From contig FOHD01000010.1 in the NCBI GenBank assembly GCA_900111695.1, positions 20,982 through 84,981 on the forward strand: a DNA stretch of 64,000 nucleotides. The letters run 5' to 3'. A program made the position numbers and the translations under genes. Origin of the DNA: Olsenella sp. KH3B4 (GTDB lineage: Bacteria; Actinomycetota; Coriobacteriia; Coriobacteriales; Atopobiaceae). Numbering within the stretch: the first letter of the stretch is position 1; every line of letters begins with the position of its first letter. The notes under the pieces are model-generated. The model was given only the letters and a program-made list of their open reading frames with translations, did no database searches and was not told where the DNA came from. This document shows, in pieces, positions 9,375 through 16,392 of the stretch.

Positions 9375-9545
9375 TGTTCGGAACATCCGCAGAGACTCAG
9401 ATGCCATCTGCTTGACCGTCATGCTCGAATTGTCACGCACGAGCGAGAGCAGTCGCTCACGCGTTGCCGCAGCCGCATTCGTTATACCGACATTTATACC
9501 GTCATTTATACCGACATCGTAGCCAGACTCACCGATAGCGGGTTG
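9375..9545 (-). pseudogene. Remnant of an AlbA_2- or Fic-type protein C-terminus
   Basis: Reading leftward, one frame gives YDVGINDGINVGITN, then TRERLLSLVRDNSSMTVKQMA. A short GIN/VGI repeat linker followed by a winged-helix start is what the C-termini of AlbA_2/HATPase and some Fic proteins look like; compare the DNK linker and helix at the end of the gene at 1204-2733. Nothing recognisable precedes it in frame; a different frame just upstream reads LLEAQNAIKVYEDIDLSNPL. It has no start codon with a ribosome-binding site and runs into the 3' end of the TetR gene, so it is best read as decayed sequence. Confidence 0.45.
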
Positions 9546-9615
9546 GACAAGTCGATGTCTTCGTAGACCTTGATGGCGTTCTGCGCCTCGAGCAAGTCCT
9601 TGGGTGGCGTAATCG

Positions 9616-9645
9616 CCAGAGGACGGTTTTCTCGCCGTCCTCTGG
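9616..9645. repeat. Perfect 11-bp inverted repeat (hairpin)
   Basis: CCAGAGGACGG at 9616-9626 pairs perfectly with CCGTCCTCTGG at 9635-9645 around an 8-base loop. It lies in decayed sequence 3' of the small gene at 9722-9997 and could be its transcription terminator, although no long T-run follows on the minus strand. Confidence 0.6.
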
Positions 9646-9721
9646 CCACGTTTGACGCGTCCTCGCAGTCGCGCAGTCTCGTTATCCCCCCGCACGGCGT
9701 GCGGCTCGACTGCCACGCGCT

Positions 9722-9997
9722 CTACAGGCTGTGCTTCTTGAGCTTCTGGTCGAAGATCGCATTCACGATGTCGCTGAGCTGTGAGCGCGCCTCGTCAGGA
9801 AGCGGACCTTCCTGCGCTGCCACGGCATAGAGCTCGGGGTACTCGTGCTCGATCTTCTCGAAGGTCTTGCTCAATGCATGCTTGCGCACGAAGAACGGTA
9901 TGCGCTTCACCTTGGCGTCATCCACCAGCTCCAGGATCTTCCTGTTGGCGGCCTCGCTGCTCGAAGAGCCAATCGGCCCCGTCTCCTTCTCGGCCAT
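9722..9997 (-). CDS. Hypothetical 91-residue protein
   Basis: Short, charged, probably cytosolic protein with no signal peptide or membrane segment. I do not recognise the family. The N-terminal 20 residues are Gly/Ser-rich; the rest looks helical, with VKRIPFFVRKHALSKTF in the middle. The ATG at 9997 is chosen because GGAGAGGAAG lies just before it; the open frame extends further upstream to 10033. A perfect 24-bp palindrome sits 20-43 bases upstream of the start, so transcription is probably controlled by a dimeric regulator. It stands alone between decayed sequence and the hipAB remnant; an antitoxin-like role is possible but only a guess. Confidence 0.55.
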   Translation of the reverse strand: MAEKETGPIGSSSSEAANRKILELVDDAKVKRIPFFVRKHALSKTFEKIEHEYPELYAVAAQEGPLPDEARSQLSDIVNAIFDQKLKKHSL

Positions 9998-10016
9998 GCG
10001 TCTTCCTCTCCTCGGT

Positions 10017-10040
10017 AGATACATTGTGCACAATGTATCT
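10017..10040. promoter_or_regulatory. Perfect 24-bp palindrome, probable operator
   Basis: The half site AGATACATTGTG is followed directly by its exact reverse complement, CACAATGTATCT. It lies just upstream of the small gene at 9722-9997 (minus strand), where a repressor site would be expected. The cognate protein is unknown. Confidence 0.6.
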
Positions 10041-10320
10041 TAGGTATCCTGAATGCTGCCTGCCGCGGCGACATGCGATATGCACAGCATGTCCACGGAG
10101 TCGGGAAGGCTTGGCAGAAGGACTCTCAGAGCTATGCCCTAAGGCGTCTTTTGAGCACAGGCATCACGAGCAGGTGCCCCGATCAGGCACCAGCCACATT
10201 AGAAGCGCTGGTCTCGTAGTTTTGCGATCACGATGCCGGCCAGAGCGAACGCAGAGACGCCGACATGTCCCAAGGTGGACCGTAGGGATTCCCCGCTTGC
10301 GGGGTTCCCATTCGCGCGAC

Positions 10321-10860
10321 TTAGCTGAACGCCTCGTTTAACGCCTGGACGCGCTCATCCACCACACGGCCCATCAGTTCGGCCTCCGCCTCCTTGCAAC
10401 CGTTTCGCCTTGCAAGGCTTCTCCACGAATGTGCCGCGCCTACCACCCTCGCGACCGCAGTCGCGCTCTTCTCGGCTGTGAGGCCACATACTTTTGCCAG
10501 CTCCCGCAGTCCGTCGATCTCGGACCTGCCCGTCTCGCCAAAGACCGACGTGACGCGCTGTTTCCCTGGGTCGGGATTGATGTTGACGTCAAATACGGGG
10601 GAGAGAACCCAGCTTTCTCCTTTTCGAAGGAGGCCCAAGTTCCATGGAGCTCAAATAGGGAATCCTCGTCCGTTGCCGATGCCTGCCGCGTTCCTCAGGG
10701 GGAGCGACGGGTCAATTGCATAGGCCCCCGCCGATGCAAGGTACCCCTGGTCGTAGACGAAGGATGAGCTGATGGACCCCCGACGCAGGCTGAAGTGGCA
10801 GACTCCCACGAGAGTGTCGCCTTTGGGACCCGAAGTAAATACCTGCACCGCGGGGATCAC
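10321..10860 (-). pseudogene. hipA: hipA toxin relic with internal deletion
   Basis: The N-terminal about 69 residues match the HipA N-terminal subdomain (GDTLVGVCHFSLRRG, then AYAIDPSLPL). The reading then hits an in-frame TGA at 10651-10653 and resumes in the same frame with the family's C-terminal region (SWVLSPVFDVNINPDPGKQ). HipA kinases are about 400 residues or more; here about 200 central residues, including the ATP-binding and catalytic core, are missing. The GTG start at 10860 overlaps the stop of the XRE antitoxin gene as GTGA, the normal hipBA arrangement. The toxin is therefore almost certainly inactive. Confidence 0.8.
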
Positions 10861-11162
10861 TGCCTGCTCCTCACACGTTGTGGAAGCGCTTGGTCGGCCC
10901 TTGCGCGCCCCAAGTCCGTCTGATAGGGGTCCGTTGCCTCAACTACGGCGTTGAGGGTCTGCAGCGCCCGACATGCGTTAAGGAACGTCTCGAGGCTAAC
11001 GGAGGGGTCGCCGTTCTCCAGGCGCGAGATGGTCGCACGTGAGACATTGGCCTTGTCGGCAAGCTCCTGCGAGGTCAGGCCGTATAGCCTGCGCCATGTG
11101 GCTATGTTCTCGCCGATGCTCTTGGCCGCTAGTTTCGTTTTGGCTGACATAGGTCGCTTCAT
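10857..11162 (-). CDS. hipB: XRE-family HTH protein, HipB-like antitoxin
   Basis: 101-residue DNA-binding protein with one XRE helix-turn-helix (SQELADKANVSRATISRLE) followed by a short helical tail. It precedes and overlaps the hipA relic, so it is the former antitoxin and operon repressor. The ATG at 11162 is preferred over ATG 11177 because AGGTAG lies 6-7 bases upstream of it. The helix-turn-helix is intact even though the partner toxin is deleted. Clustered TACGTA half-sites just upstream (11185-11224) are the likely autoregulatory operators. Confidence 0.8.
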   Translation of the reverse strand: MKRPMSAKTKLAAKSIGENIATWRRLYGLTSQELADKANVSRATISRLENGDPSVSLETFLNACRALQTLNAVVEATDPYQTDLGRARADQALPQRVRSRQ

Positions 11163-11184
11163 ATTACTACCTGTCATAAATATA

Positions 11185-11224
11185 ATACGTAAAGTACAAT
11201 TACGTATAATATAGTATACGTAAT
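11185..11224. promoter_or_regulatory. Clustered TACGTA inverted repeats, probable HipB operator
   Basis: ATTACGTATA (11199-11208) and TATACGTAAT (11215-11224) form a perfect 10-bp inverted repeat with a 6-base spacer. ATACGTA (11185-11191) and TACGTAT (11201-11207) form a second pair sharing the middle half-site. The block is AT-rich, lies 23-62 bases upstream of the hipB start and overlaps where its promoter should be. Confidence 0.65.
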
Positions 11225-11372
11225 CGATGAATCAATCCAGTTTGCAGGGCCCTGCGGTGACGCGGGACCAAGGATTCGTCTGGATTGCGGTGGCAACGGC
11301 TCGTGCATGACATCAAAAGCGTATACGCAAGGACCGCCACGGAGCCCTCCGCGCGCGACGCTTTCCGGCAAC

Positions 11373-11831
11373 CTAGTACCTGTTGATTCGGCACTCTGCC
11401 TTGATGCGGCGGATGTCTTCCGGAAGTTCCTCGGCGGGCATGTTCTTGGGCGTGTCGCAGGTGCCCGACCTTGCCGCCACGTCGTAATACCAGCACTTGT
11501 AGGTAATGAAGTCGAGCGAGAGCCTGAGGTCCTCCATCTGCCTCAGGATGGCCTCACGCCGCTCGTTCACGATGCGCCGGCGCTCCTCGATGGTGGAGTC
11601 TCCCTTGCGATAGAGGTCTATGTAGCGTTTGATCTCGCGGATGGGCATGCCAGACACCTTGAGCCGCTCTATGAAGCGCGCCCACTCCAGGTCGTCCTCG
11701 GTGAACACGCGGATGCCGCCCTGGCTTCGTGCCATGTCCGGGAACAGACCGTTCTTGTCGTAGTAGCGGATGGTCGACGCCGGCATCCCCAGCACGGCCG
11801 CCGCCTCCCCAATGGTGTAGACCTTCTCCAA
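11373..11831 (-). CDS. MerR-family transcriptional regulator
   Basis: 152-residue regulator with the MerR N-terminal winged helix (YTIGEAAAVLGMPASTIRYYD, then an FTEDDLEWARFIERLK segment), a long dimerisation helix, and a C-terminus of the type found in regulators of small redox operons (ITYKCWYYD followed by two Cys). A TTG start at 11831 is chosen because AGGAGGGG lies 7-10 bases before it. The gene is divergent from the flavin-reductase operon, whose promoter has the 19-base spacer typical of MerR activation, so it probably controls that operon. The signal is unknown; the Cys residues allow thiol or quinone sensing as a guess. Confidence 0.88.
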   Translation of the reverse strand: MEKVYTIGEAAAVLGMPASTIRYYDKNGLFPDMARSQGGIRVFTEDDLEWARFIERLKVSGMPIREIKRYIDLYRKGDSTIEERRRIVNERREAILRQMEDLRLSLDFITYKCWYYDVAARSGTCDTPKNMPAEELPEDIRRIKAECRINRY

Positions 11832-11907
11832 AACGCTTCCCCTCCTGGTGTCGCCCCGCACCCCGTCACGGGATGTGAAGCCGCTTTCATAATTTAGAGA
11901 AAGTATA

Positions 11908-11938
11908 TTGACTTAAACCATGGTCTAAGTCTGAGAAT
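11908..11938 (+). promoter_or_regulatory. MerR-type promoter with 19-bp spacer and dyad operator
   Basis: TTGACT (11908-11913) and GAGAAT (11933-11938) are separated by 19 bases, the over-long spacing that MerR proteins correct by twisting DNA. The dyad CTTAAACCATGGTCTAAG (11912-11929) fills the spacer, as expected for a MerR operator. It faces the flavin-reductase genes and lies upstream of the divergent merR gene. Confidence 0.65.
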
Positions 11939-11986
11939 CGTCCCAGCGACTTGAGGAAGACACAACTCGGACGATGGGAGACAGGA

Positions 11987-12052
11987 ATGAACGACGAGAA
12001 GGACCCCAAGATTGTGCTGGGCGCCTGGGCCTGGGAAAAGAAGATGGACTAG
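11987..12052 (+). pseudogene. 21-residue remnant of an aldo/keto reductase N-terminus
   Basis: A 21-codon frame with an upstream GGGAGACAGG reads MNDEKDPKIVLGAWAWEKK and stops two residues later. PKIxLGAWAWG is the typical opening strand of one aldo/keto reductase group. The rest of such a gene is absent. It is the first frame after the MerR-type promoter, so it may be a deletion relic that now acts as a short leader peptide before the flavin reductase. Confidence 0.45.
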
Positions 12053-12060
12053 GAGAGACA

Positions 12061-12609
12061 ATGGCAAAGAAGAACCTTGGATCGAAGCTCGCGCTGTACC
12101 CCACGCCCGTGACGGTCGTGGGCGCCATGACGGACAAGGGTCCCAACTGGCTTCTCGTCGCGCACATCGGCATCATAGGGCACGACAGGGTGACCATCAG
12201 CTGCGCCAAGCAGCACTACACCAACCAGTGGATCCGCAAGAACGGCACCTGCTCGGTTAACCTGATCGATGAGAAGCTCCTTCGCGCGGCAGACCACGTG
12301 GGCAGCGTGAGCGGCACCAAGGAGGACAAGTCCTGCGCCTTTGCGTGGAGCGCGGCCGAGGACGGCGCGCCGCTCATCGACGAGTCGCCCCTCTCGCTTG
12401 CCTGCTCCGTCGAGGATGTGTACGAGACGGACGGCTTCGAGACCTTTGTGCTCGCGATCGACGGCACGTACGTGGACGAGGCATGCCTGGACGAGAAGGG
12501 AAAGATAGACTACGGCAGGGTGGCGCCGGTCCTCTTCGAGTTCCCCACCTACTCGTACTGGAGTCTTGGCGAGCGCGTCGGGGGATGCCTGCGTCTTGAC
12601 AGGGAGTAG
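12061..12609 (+). CDS. Flavin reductase-like (FMN-binding split-barrel) protein
   Basis: 182-residue protein of the flavin-reductase-like FMN-binding family. It opens with the family pattern LALYPTPVTVVGAMT, followed by NWLLVAHIGIIG and a SCAKQHYTNQWI segment, and ends with a substrate-side loop rich in aromatics (FEFPTYSYWSLGE). Such proteins bind FMN and reduce flavins or small molecules with NAD(P)H. AGGAGAGA precedes the ATG. It lies downstream of the MerR-type promoter and upstream of a flavodoxin remnant and an aldo/keto reductase, so a stress- or electrophile-induced redox operon is likely. Confidence 0.85.
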   Translation: MAKKNLGSKLALYPTPVTVVGAMTDKGPNWLLVAHIGIIGHDRVTISCAKQHYTNQWIRKNGTCSVNLIDEKLLRAADHVGSVSGTKEDKSCAFAWSAAEDGAPLIDESPLSLACSVEDVYETDGFETFVLAIDGTYVDEACLDEKGKIDYGRVAPVLFEFPTYSYWSLGERVGGCLRLDRE

Positions 12610-12687
12610 TCTCGTGCCTGGCGTGAACGGTGGGCTCGGATTCCGCGACATCCGGACGGCGCCAATCCAAATGAGGGAGTATTCACT

Positions 12688-12822
12688 ATGACAAGAACGA
12701 TCGTCACGTTCTTCAGCGCTACCGGCACGACGGAGATGGCGGCGGAGGCCCTTGCAAAGGCAGGTCACGCCGAGCTCTACCGGATTGAGCCCACAGAGCG
12801 CTACACGAGGCTTGGGATATAG
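12688..12822 (+). pseudogene. Flavodoxin relic, 44 residues
   Basis: The frame begins MTRTIVTFFSATGTTEMAAE, the FMN-phosphate-binding loop of flavodoxins (SATGTTE), continues to RIEPTERYTR, then ends with LGI and a stop. Full flavodoxins of this type are about 150-180 residues, so more than 100 central residues are missing. The ending LGI resembles the normal C-terminal end of this family, which suggests an internal deletion and not a simple nonsense mutation. Confidence 0.6.
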
Positions 12823-12849
12823 CTGGCTTTCTGCCGAAAGGAGGCAATC

Positions 12850-13872
12850 GTGGAGTACGCAACTCTTGGCAAGACCGACATCAAGGTATCGCGCGTGTGC
12901 ATCGGCGGCATGAGTTTTGGCAAGGTGTTTCCCGACTTTCACCAGTGGGTCATCGACCAGCCGGCAACGCAAGCCGTCCTCAAACGTGCCCTCGAGCTCG
13001 GCGTAAACTTCATCGACACGGCGAATTGCTACGCGCACGGTACGAGCGAGGAGTTCATAGGTACTTCTCTGAAGAACCTCGGGATGAGGCGCGAGGACGT
13101 TGTGCTGGCGAGCAAGGTGTTCTTCAACGAGGGGAGCCTCGGGCACCTTACCAAGGCCGCGATAGAGCATGAAATCGATGGCACCCTACGGCGCCTTGGC
13201 ACCGACTACCTGGACCTCTACATCATCCACCGCTTCGACTACGACACACCCATCGAGGAGACCATGGAGGCGCTGGACAGTCTCGTGCGCGCAGGCAAGG
13301 TGCGGGCACTGGGCGCGAGCGCGATGTACGGCTACCAGTTCCACAACATGCAGGTCACGGCGCAAGAAAACGGTTGGGCCCCGTTCAGCACCATGCAGTG
13401 CCACTACAACCTGCTGTACCGCGAGGACGAGCGCGAGATGATTCCCGTGTGCCGGCAGTACGGCGTGTCGCTCACCCCGTACAGCCCGCTCGCGAGCGGC
13501 CACCTCACGCGTCCGACGTGGGACTCCGAAAGCAGACGCTCCAGGACCGACTCCACCATGCGCGAGAAGTACGACCACGACCAGGAGCTGGATATGCCGG
13601 TGGTCGCGCGCGTTGCCGAGCTAGCGCAAAGGCGGGGCGTGCCCATGGCCGACATCGCGCTCGCGTGGCATTGGGCTCGTGGGGTTACCGCGCCCATCGT
13701 GGGCTGCTCCAGGCCCGACCGCGTGGACGATGCCGTGAGGGCGCTGGACTTGAGTCTTTCTGATGAAGAGGTGGGCTTCCTCGAGGATCCATACCGCCCC
13801 CACGAGCTCGTTGGCCCCCTCGCGCGTCCGGGGGAGAGACCCCTTGCAGGCACGACCGACCCGACGAAATAG
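12850..13872 (+). CDS. Aldo/keto reductase
   Basis: 340-residue NADPH-dependent aldo/keto reductase, TIM-barrel fold. The catalytic tetrad is visible: Asp and Tyr in NFIDTANCYAHG, Lys in VVLASKVFF, His in DLYIIHRFDYD. The C-terminal cofactor-binding region includes TAPIVGCSRPDRVDDAV. The GTG start follows AAAGGAGG at 6-8 bases. It closes the MerR-associated redox group that begins at 11987. Substrate unknown; members reduce aldehydes, ketones or sugars. Confidence 0.9.
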   Translation: MEYATLGKTDIKVSRVCIGGMSFGKVFPDFHQWVIDQPATQAVLKRALELGVNFIDTANCYAHGTSEEFIGTSLKNLGMRREDVVLASKVFFNEGSLGHLTKAAIEHEIDGTLRRLGTDYLDLYIIHRFDYDTPIEETMEALDSLVRAGKVRALGASAMYGYQFHNMQVTAQENGWAPFSTMQCHYNLLYREDEREMIPVCRQYGVSLTPYSPLASGHLTRPTWDSESRRSRTDSTMREKYDHDQELDMPVVARVAELAQRRGVPMADIALAWHWARGVTAPIVGCSRPDRVDDAVRALDLSLSDEEVGFLEDPYRPHELVGPLARPGERPLAGTTDPTK

Positions 13873-13987
13873 ATGTGCGCGCCCGCCCGATGCCGTCGCA
13901 GTACGTGTAGTTGCCTCAGCCATATCTTTCTTACAGGATGCCTATGAGCTTGGCCACAATCTATCGTAAAGATGCAGGAGGTCAGAA

Positions 13988-14347
13988 ATGCACATTGAGA
14001 TGGACTTTGACGGAACCATCGTCTCGGGAACCCTGAACGATACGGAAACCGCGAAAGCGTTCTTCGAAGCGCTCCCCATCTCCATTCATGTGGGGTCGTC
14101 GGGAATGGATTTCTGTGGCCAGATAGAGCAGAGCTTTCCCTATGACGCGGCACAAGTCGGGTATGGATGGTCGAACGGTGACATCAACTACAACCCCGGC
14201 GGCGGTTGGTTCGCCGTCTTCTTCGATGGCGAAGACGCTTCAGGGTCCTATGGGGACCAGCTGAACATGGGCCGCTTGGACGATGGAGCCATCGAGACCT
14301 TACGCGGGCTGAAGGGATCCTATGACATCACGATCAGGAAGGCATAG
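13988..14347 (+). CDS. Cyclophilin-like fold protein
   Basis: 119-residue protein of the small bacterial cyclophilin_like family. The pattern is an N-terminal strand, then DTETAKAFFEALPISI, then GYGWSNGDINYNPGGGWFAVFF and a C-terminal helix (LRGLKGSYDITI). It lacks a signal peptide, so it is cytosolic. GCAGGAGGTC precedes the ATG. It is followed one base after its stop by a flavoprotein gene, and a lipoprotein with the same fold comes next, suggesting a three-gene unit. Members are often found beside flavodoxin-like genes; biochemical role unknown. Confidence 0.75.
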   Translation: MHIEMDFDGTIVSGTLNDTETAKAFFEALPISIHVGSSGMDFCGQIEQSFPYDAAQVGYGWSNGDINYNPGGGWFAVFFDGEDASGSYGDQLNMGRLDDGAIETLRGLKGSYDITIRKA

Positions 14348-14348
14348 C

Positions 14349-14867
14349 ATGAAGATACTCGTCCTGCAGGGAAGCGCCCGCAAGAATGGGCATACGACCG
14401 CGTTGGCCCAGGCGTTCGCCGAGGGAGCGCGCGAAGCGGGCCATGAAGTGACCGTGTTCGACGTTGCCTCCATGGACATCCATGGGTGCATCGGGTGCGA
14501 GTGGTGCCACACCCAAGGGAACGGCGAATGCATCCAAAAGGATGACATGCAGCAGATCTACCCCCATTACGCCAGCGCTGACATGATCGTGCTGGCAAGC
14601 CCGATCTACTACGGCTCGTTCACGGGGCAGCTGCACTGCGCCATCCATCGGACCTATGCCCTTGAGATCCCGAAGGCATGCAAGAAGATGGCCATGATCC
14701 TGGATTCCGGATCTTCGGGCGTGTATGCCGCGGCCGAGCGCATCTACCATGGGTTCCTGCAAGGCTGGTACGGCGCGGAGGACTGTGGCATCTTCGAATA
14801 TCCTGGCGCAGCCGCGTCCTCTCCCCAGAGCCTGGAAGAGGTTCGCCAGTTCGGCCGGAGCTTGTGA
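14349..14867 (+). CDS. NADPH-dependent FMN reductase / iron-sulfur flavoprotein-like
   Basis: 172-residue flavodoxin-fold protein. The phosphate loop is LQGSARKNGHTTALA near the N-terminus; a compact cysteine cluster GCIGCEWCHTQGNGEC lies near residues 49-64, and IVLASPIYYGSFTGQL is the isoalloxazine-side strand. The cysteine spacing is like that of iron-sulfur flavoproteins, though cluster binding is not certain. The start lies one base after the stop of the upstream cyclophilin-like gene. Probable cytosolic electron-transfer or reductase role. Confidence 0.85.
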   Translation: MKILVLQGSARKNGHTTALAQAFAEGAREAGHEVTVFDVASMDIHGCIGCEWCHTQGNGECIQKDDMQQIYPHYASADMIVLASPIYYGSFTGQLHCAIHRTYALEIPKACKKMAMILDSGSSGVYAAAERIYHGFLQGWYGAEDCGIFEYPGAAASSPQSLEEVRQFGRSL

Positions 14868-14883
14868 GGAGGAAGGGACCCCC

Positions 14884-15441
14884 GTGAAGAGAATCCTGTT
14901 GACAGCTGCCTTAGCGTCCGTGCTCTGCATCTCCTTCCTTGGGGGATGCGCTCAGGAGCAATCCAGCGATAAGAATGGCGTGAATGCATCCAGTGCGAAT
15001 GCGAGCGCACCTCAAGAGATCGATCCTGCGAACCAGGATGCAACGGCATCTTCTACCAACCAAGGGGAGGAGTCCTCTATGAACCCGTCCATTTCAACGG
15101 TCACGCTCTCGGTTGAGGGACACCAGTTCGCCATCGACCTGGATGATAAGGAGACAGCAGCAGCCTTTGCGGCGATGCTCCCGCTGCAGACGGAGATGAG
15201 CGAGCTCAACGGGAACGAGAAGTACGTCTATCTGGACGGCTCGCTCCCGACCAACGCGTCCAACCCCGGTACCATCGAGGCAGGGGATGTGATGCTCTAT
15301 GGGAACAACTGCCTGGTGGTCTTCTACGAATCCCACGCCACCTCTTATGCCTATACGCGCATCGGCAAGATAGCGGATGCGTCGGATTTGGCGGACGTGG
15401 TGGGAAGCGGCTCCATCAGCGCAAGCTTCGCTGCCGCGTAA
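14884..15441 (+). CDS. Lipoprotein with cyclophilin-like domain
   Basis: 185-residue secreted lipoprotein. A basic N-terminus and hydrophobic stretch end in the lipobox LGGC, with Cys near residue 22. A Ser/Asn/Ala-rich linker follows, then a cyclophilin_like domain (VTLSVEGHQFAIDLDDKETA, EKYVYLDGSLP, CLVVFYESH) related to the cytosolic protein at 13988-14347. The GTG start follows GGAGGAAGG. Context with the flavoprotein just upstream suggests an extracytoplasmic partner of the same process. Function unknown. Confidence 0.8.
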   Translation: MKRILLTAALASVLCISFLGGCAQEQSSDKNGVNASSANASAPQEIDPANQDATASSTNQGEESSMNPSISTVTLSVEGHQFAIDLDDKETAAAFAAMLPLQTEMSELNGNEKYVYLDGSLPTNASNPGTIEAGDVMLYGNNCLVVFYESHATSYAYTRIGKIADASDLADVVGSGSISASFAAA

Positions 15442-15470
15442 GCAAATGTAAGGCGAATCCTCAGAGCAAG

Positions 15471-15853
15471 TGCAACGAAAAGCAGCGCGTGGCCATTGCG
15501 TGCGCCGTGGCGTCGGGCAGGCAGGTCGTCGCGTTCGACGAGCCTACAAGTGGGTTGGGCTATGGGCACATGATGCAGTTCGCAGCGCTGCTCAATTGGT
15601 CGCGCGCTGGTGAAAAAAGCCTCGGCTCCTCCTCTGTGACGAGCCCACCGGAGCCCTCGACTACCAGACCTCCAAGGAGATCCTTGCCCTTATCGAGAGG
15701 GTCTGTCACGAGCACGGATGCACCACCGTGATCGTTACCCACAACGCCGCTATTGGAGAGATGGCAACCAGGCGTCTGCGCCTAAGAGAGGGTCAGATCG
15801 TGGAAGACGAGGTCAATCCCTCTCCCATCCCCGCGCGCAACCTCGAGTGGTAG
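15471..15853 (+). pseudogene. Fused remnants of two ABC transporter ATPases
   Basis: The first part (to about 15592) reads KQRVAIACAVASGRQVVAFD then EPTSGL, the signature and Walker B region of an ECF-type ATPase. The second part reads RALVKK, then after a frame change PRLLLCDEPTGALDYQTSKE, VIVTHNAAIGEMATRRLRLR and a stop at 15853, the C-terminus of a MacB/LolD-type ATPase. The frame change falls in a run of six A at about 15612-15617; five A would restore RALVKKPRLLL. No Walker A is present. This is a recombined and broken piece. Confidence 0.7.
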
Positions 15854-15862
15854 GAAGCTGCA

Positions 15863-16301
15863 ATGCACAACCCCCTTCACAGGCGCTTTGGGCGCCAGCT
15901 GCTCCACAACGCGGGCAGGCACCTCGGCATCTTTGCGCTGCTCGTGGCCACGATCTCGGTGGTGTCTGGCTGTCTCATCACCATCTCCTCCGTGCAGGCC
16001 ATTCTGGAAAACATGGACGAGAAGAACTCCGTCGAGGACGCGCTTCGAGACCTCAGAGCCGATAGACGACCATGCGCGTGCGGCCGTCGAGGACGATGGC
16101 GTCACGGTCTATGACAACTGGAGTCGCGAAGCCACGACGATGCTCGGCAACACCGAGGCTACCGTCCGGCTCTACGTGGACAGGACCGAGGTGGACACCC
16201 CCAGCTACTACGAGGGGAGGGCGCCCCAGAGCGACGACGAGGTGGCGCTGGACCGTACCTTTGCCACCCACCTCGCACTGGCCCTCAAGACGCAGGAGTA
16301 G
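15863..16301 (+). pseudogene. Truncated, frameshifted FtsX/MacB-type ABC permease
   Basis: The start (MHNPLHRRFGRQLLHNAGRH, then a transmembrane segment LGIFALLVATISVVSGCLIT) is the N-terminus of a MacB-like permease. Near 16043 one extra C shifts the frame; in the next frame the periplasmic domain continues as FETSEPIDDHARAAVEDDG and VRLYVDRTEVDTPSYYEGRA. It stops at 16301, long before the three C-terminal helices of the family. It lies 9 bases after the MacB-type ATPase remnant, so an ABC export pair has decayed here. Confidence 0.75.
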
Positions 16302-16392
16302 GAGTTCAAACGTAGGTCTCACCCTGCATCCGGGAACGGCATGGCGTTGCAACCTGGTTGCATTCTTTCTATTAAGGTCGTCGTCCCGCCCA

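Noticed and set aside
9300-9716. A 138-codon gene on the minus strand
   Set aside because: Only a short stretch looks like a real protein end; the rest overlaps the TetR gene and lacks a ribosome-binding site, so it is listed as a relic.
11307-11897. A 196-codon plus-strand frame over the merR gene
   Set aside because: The minus strand encodes a clear MerR protein with helix-turn-helix and start site; the plus frame has no recognisable features.
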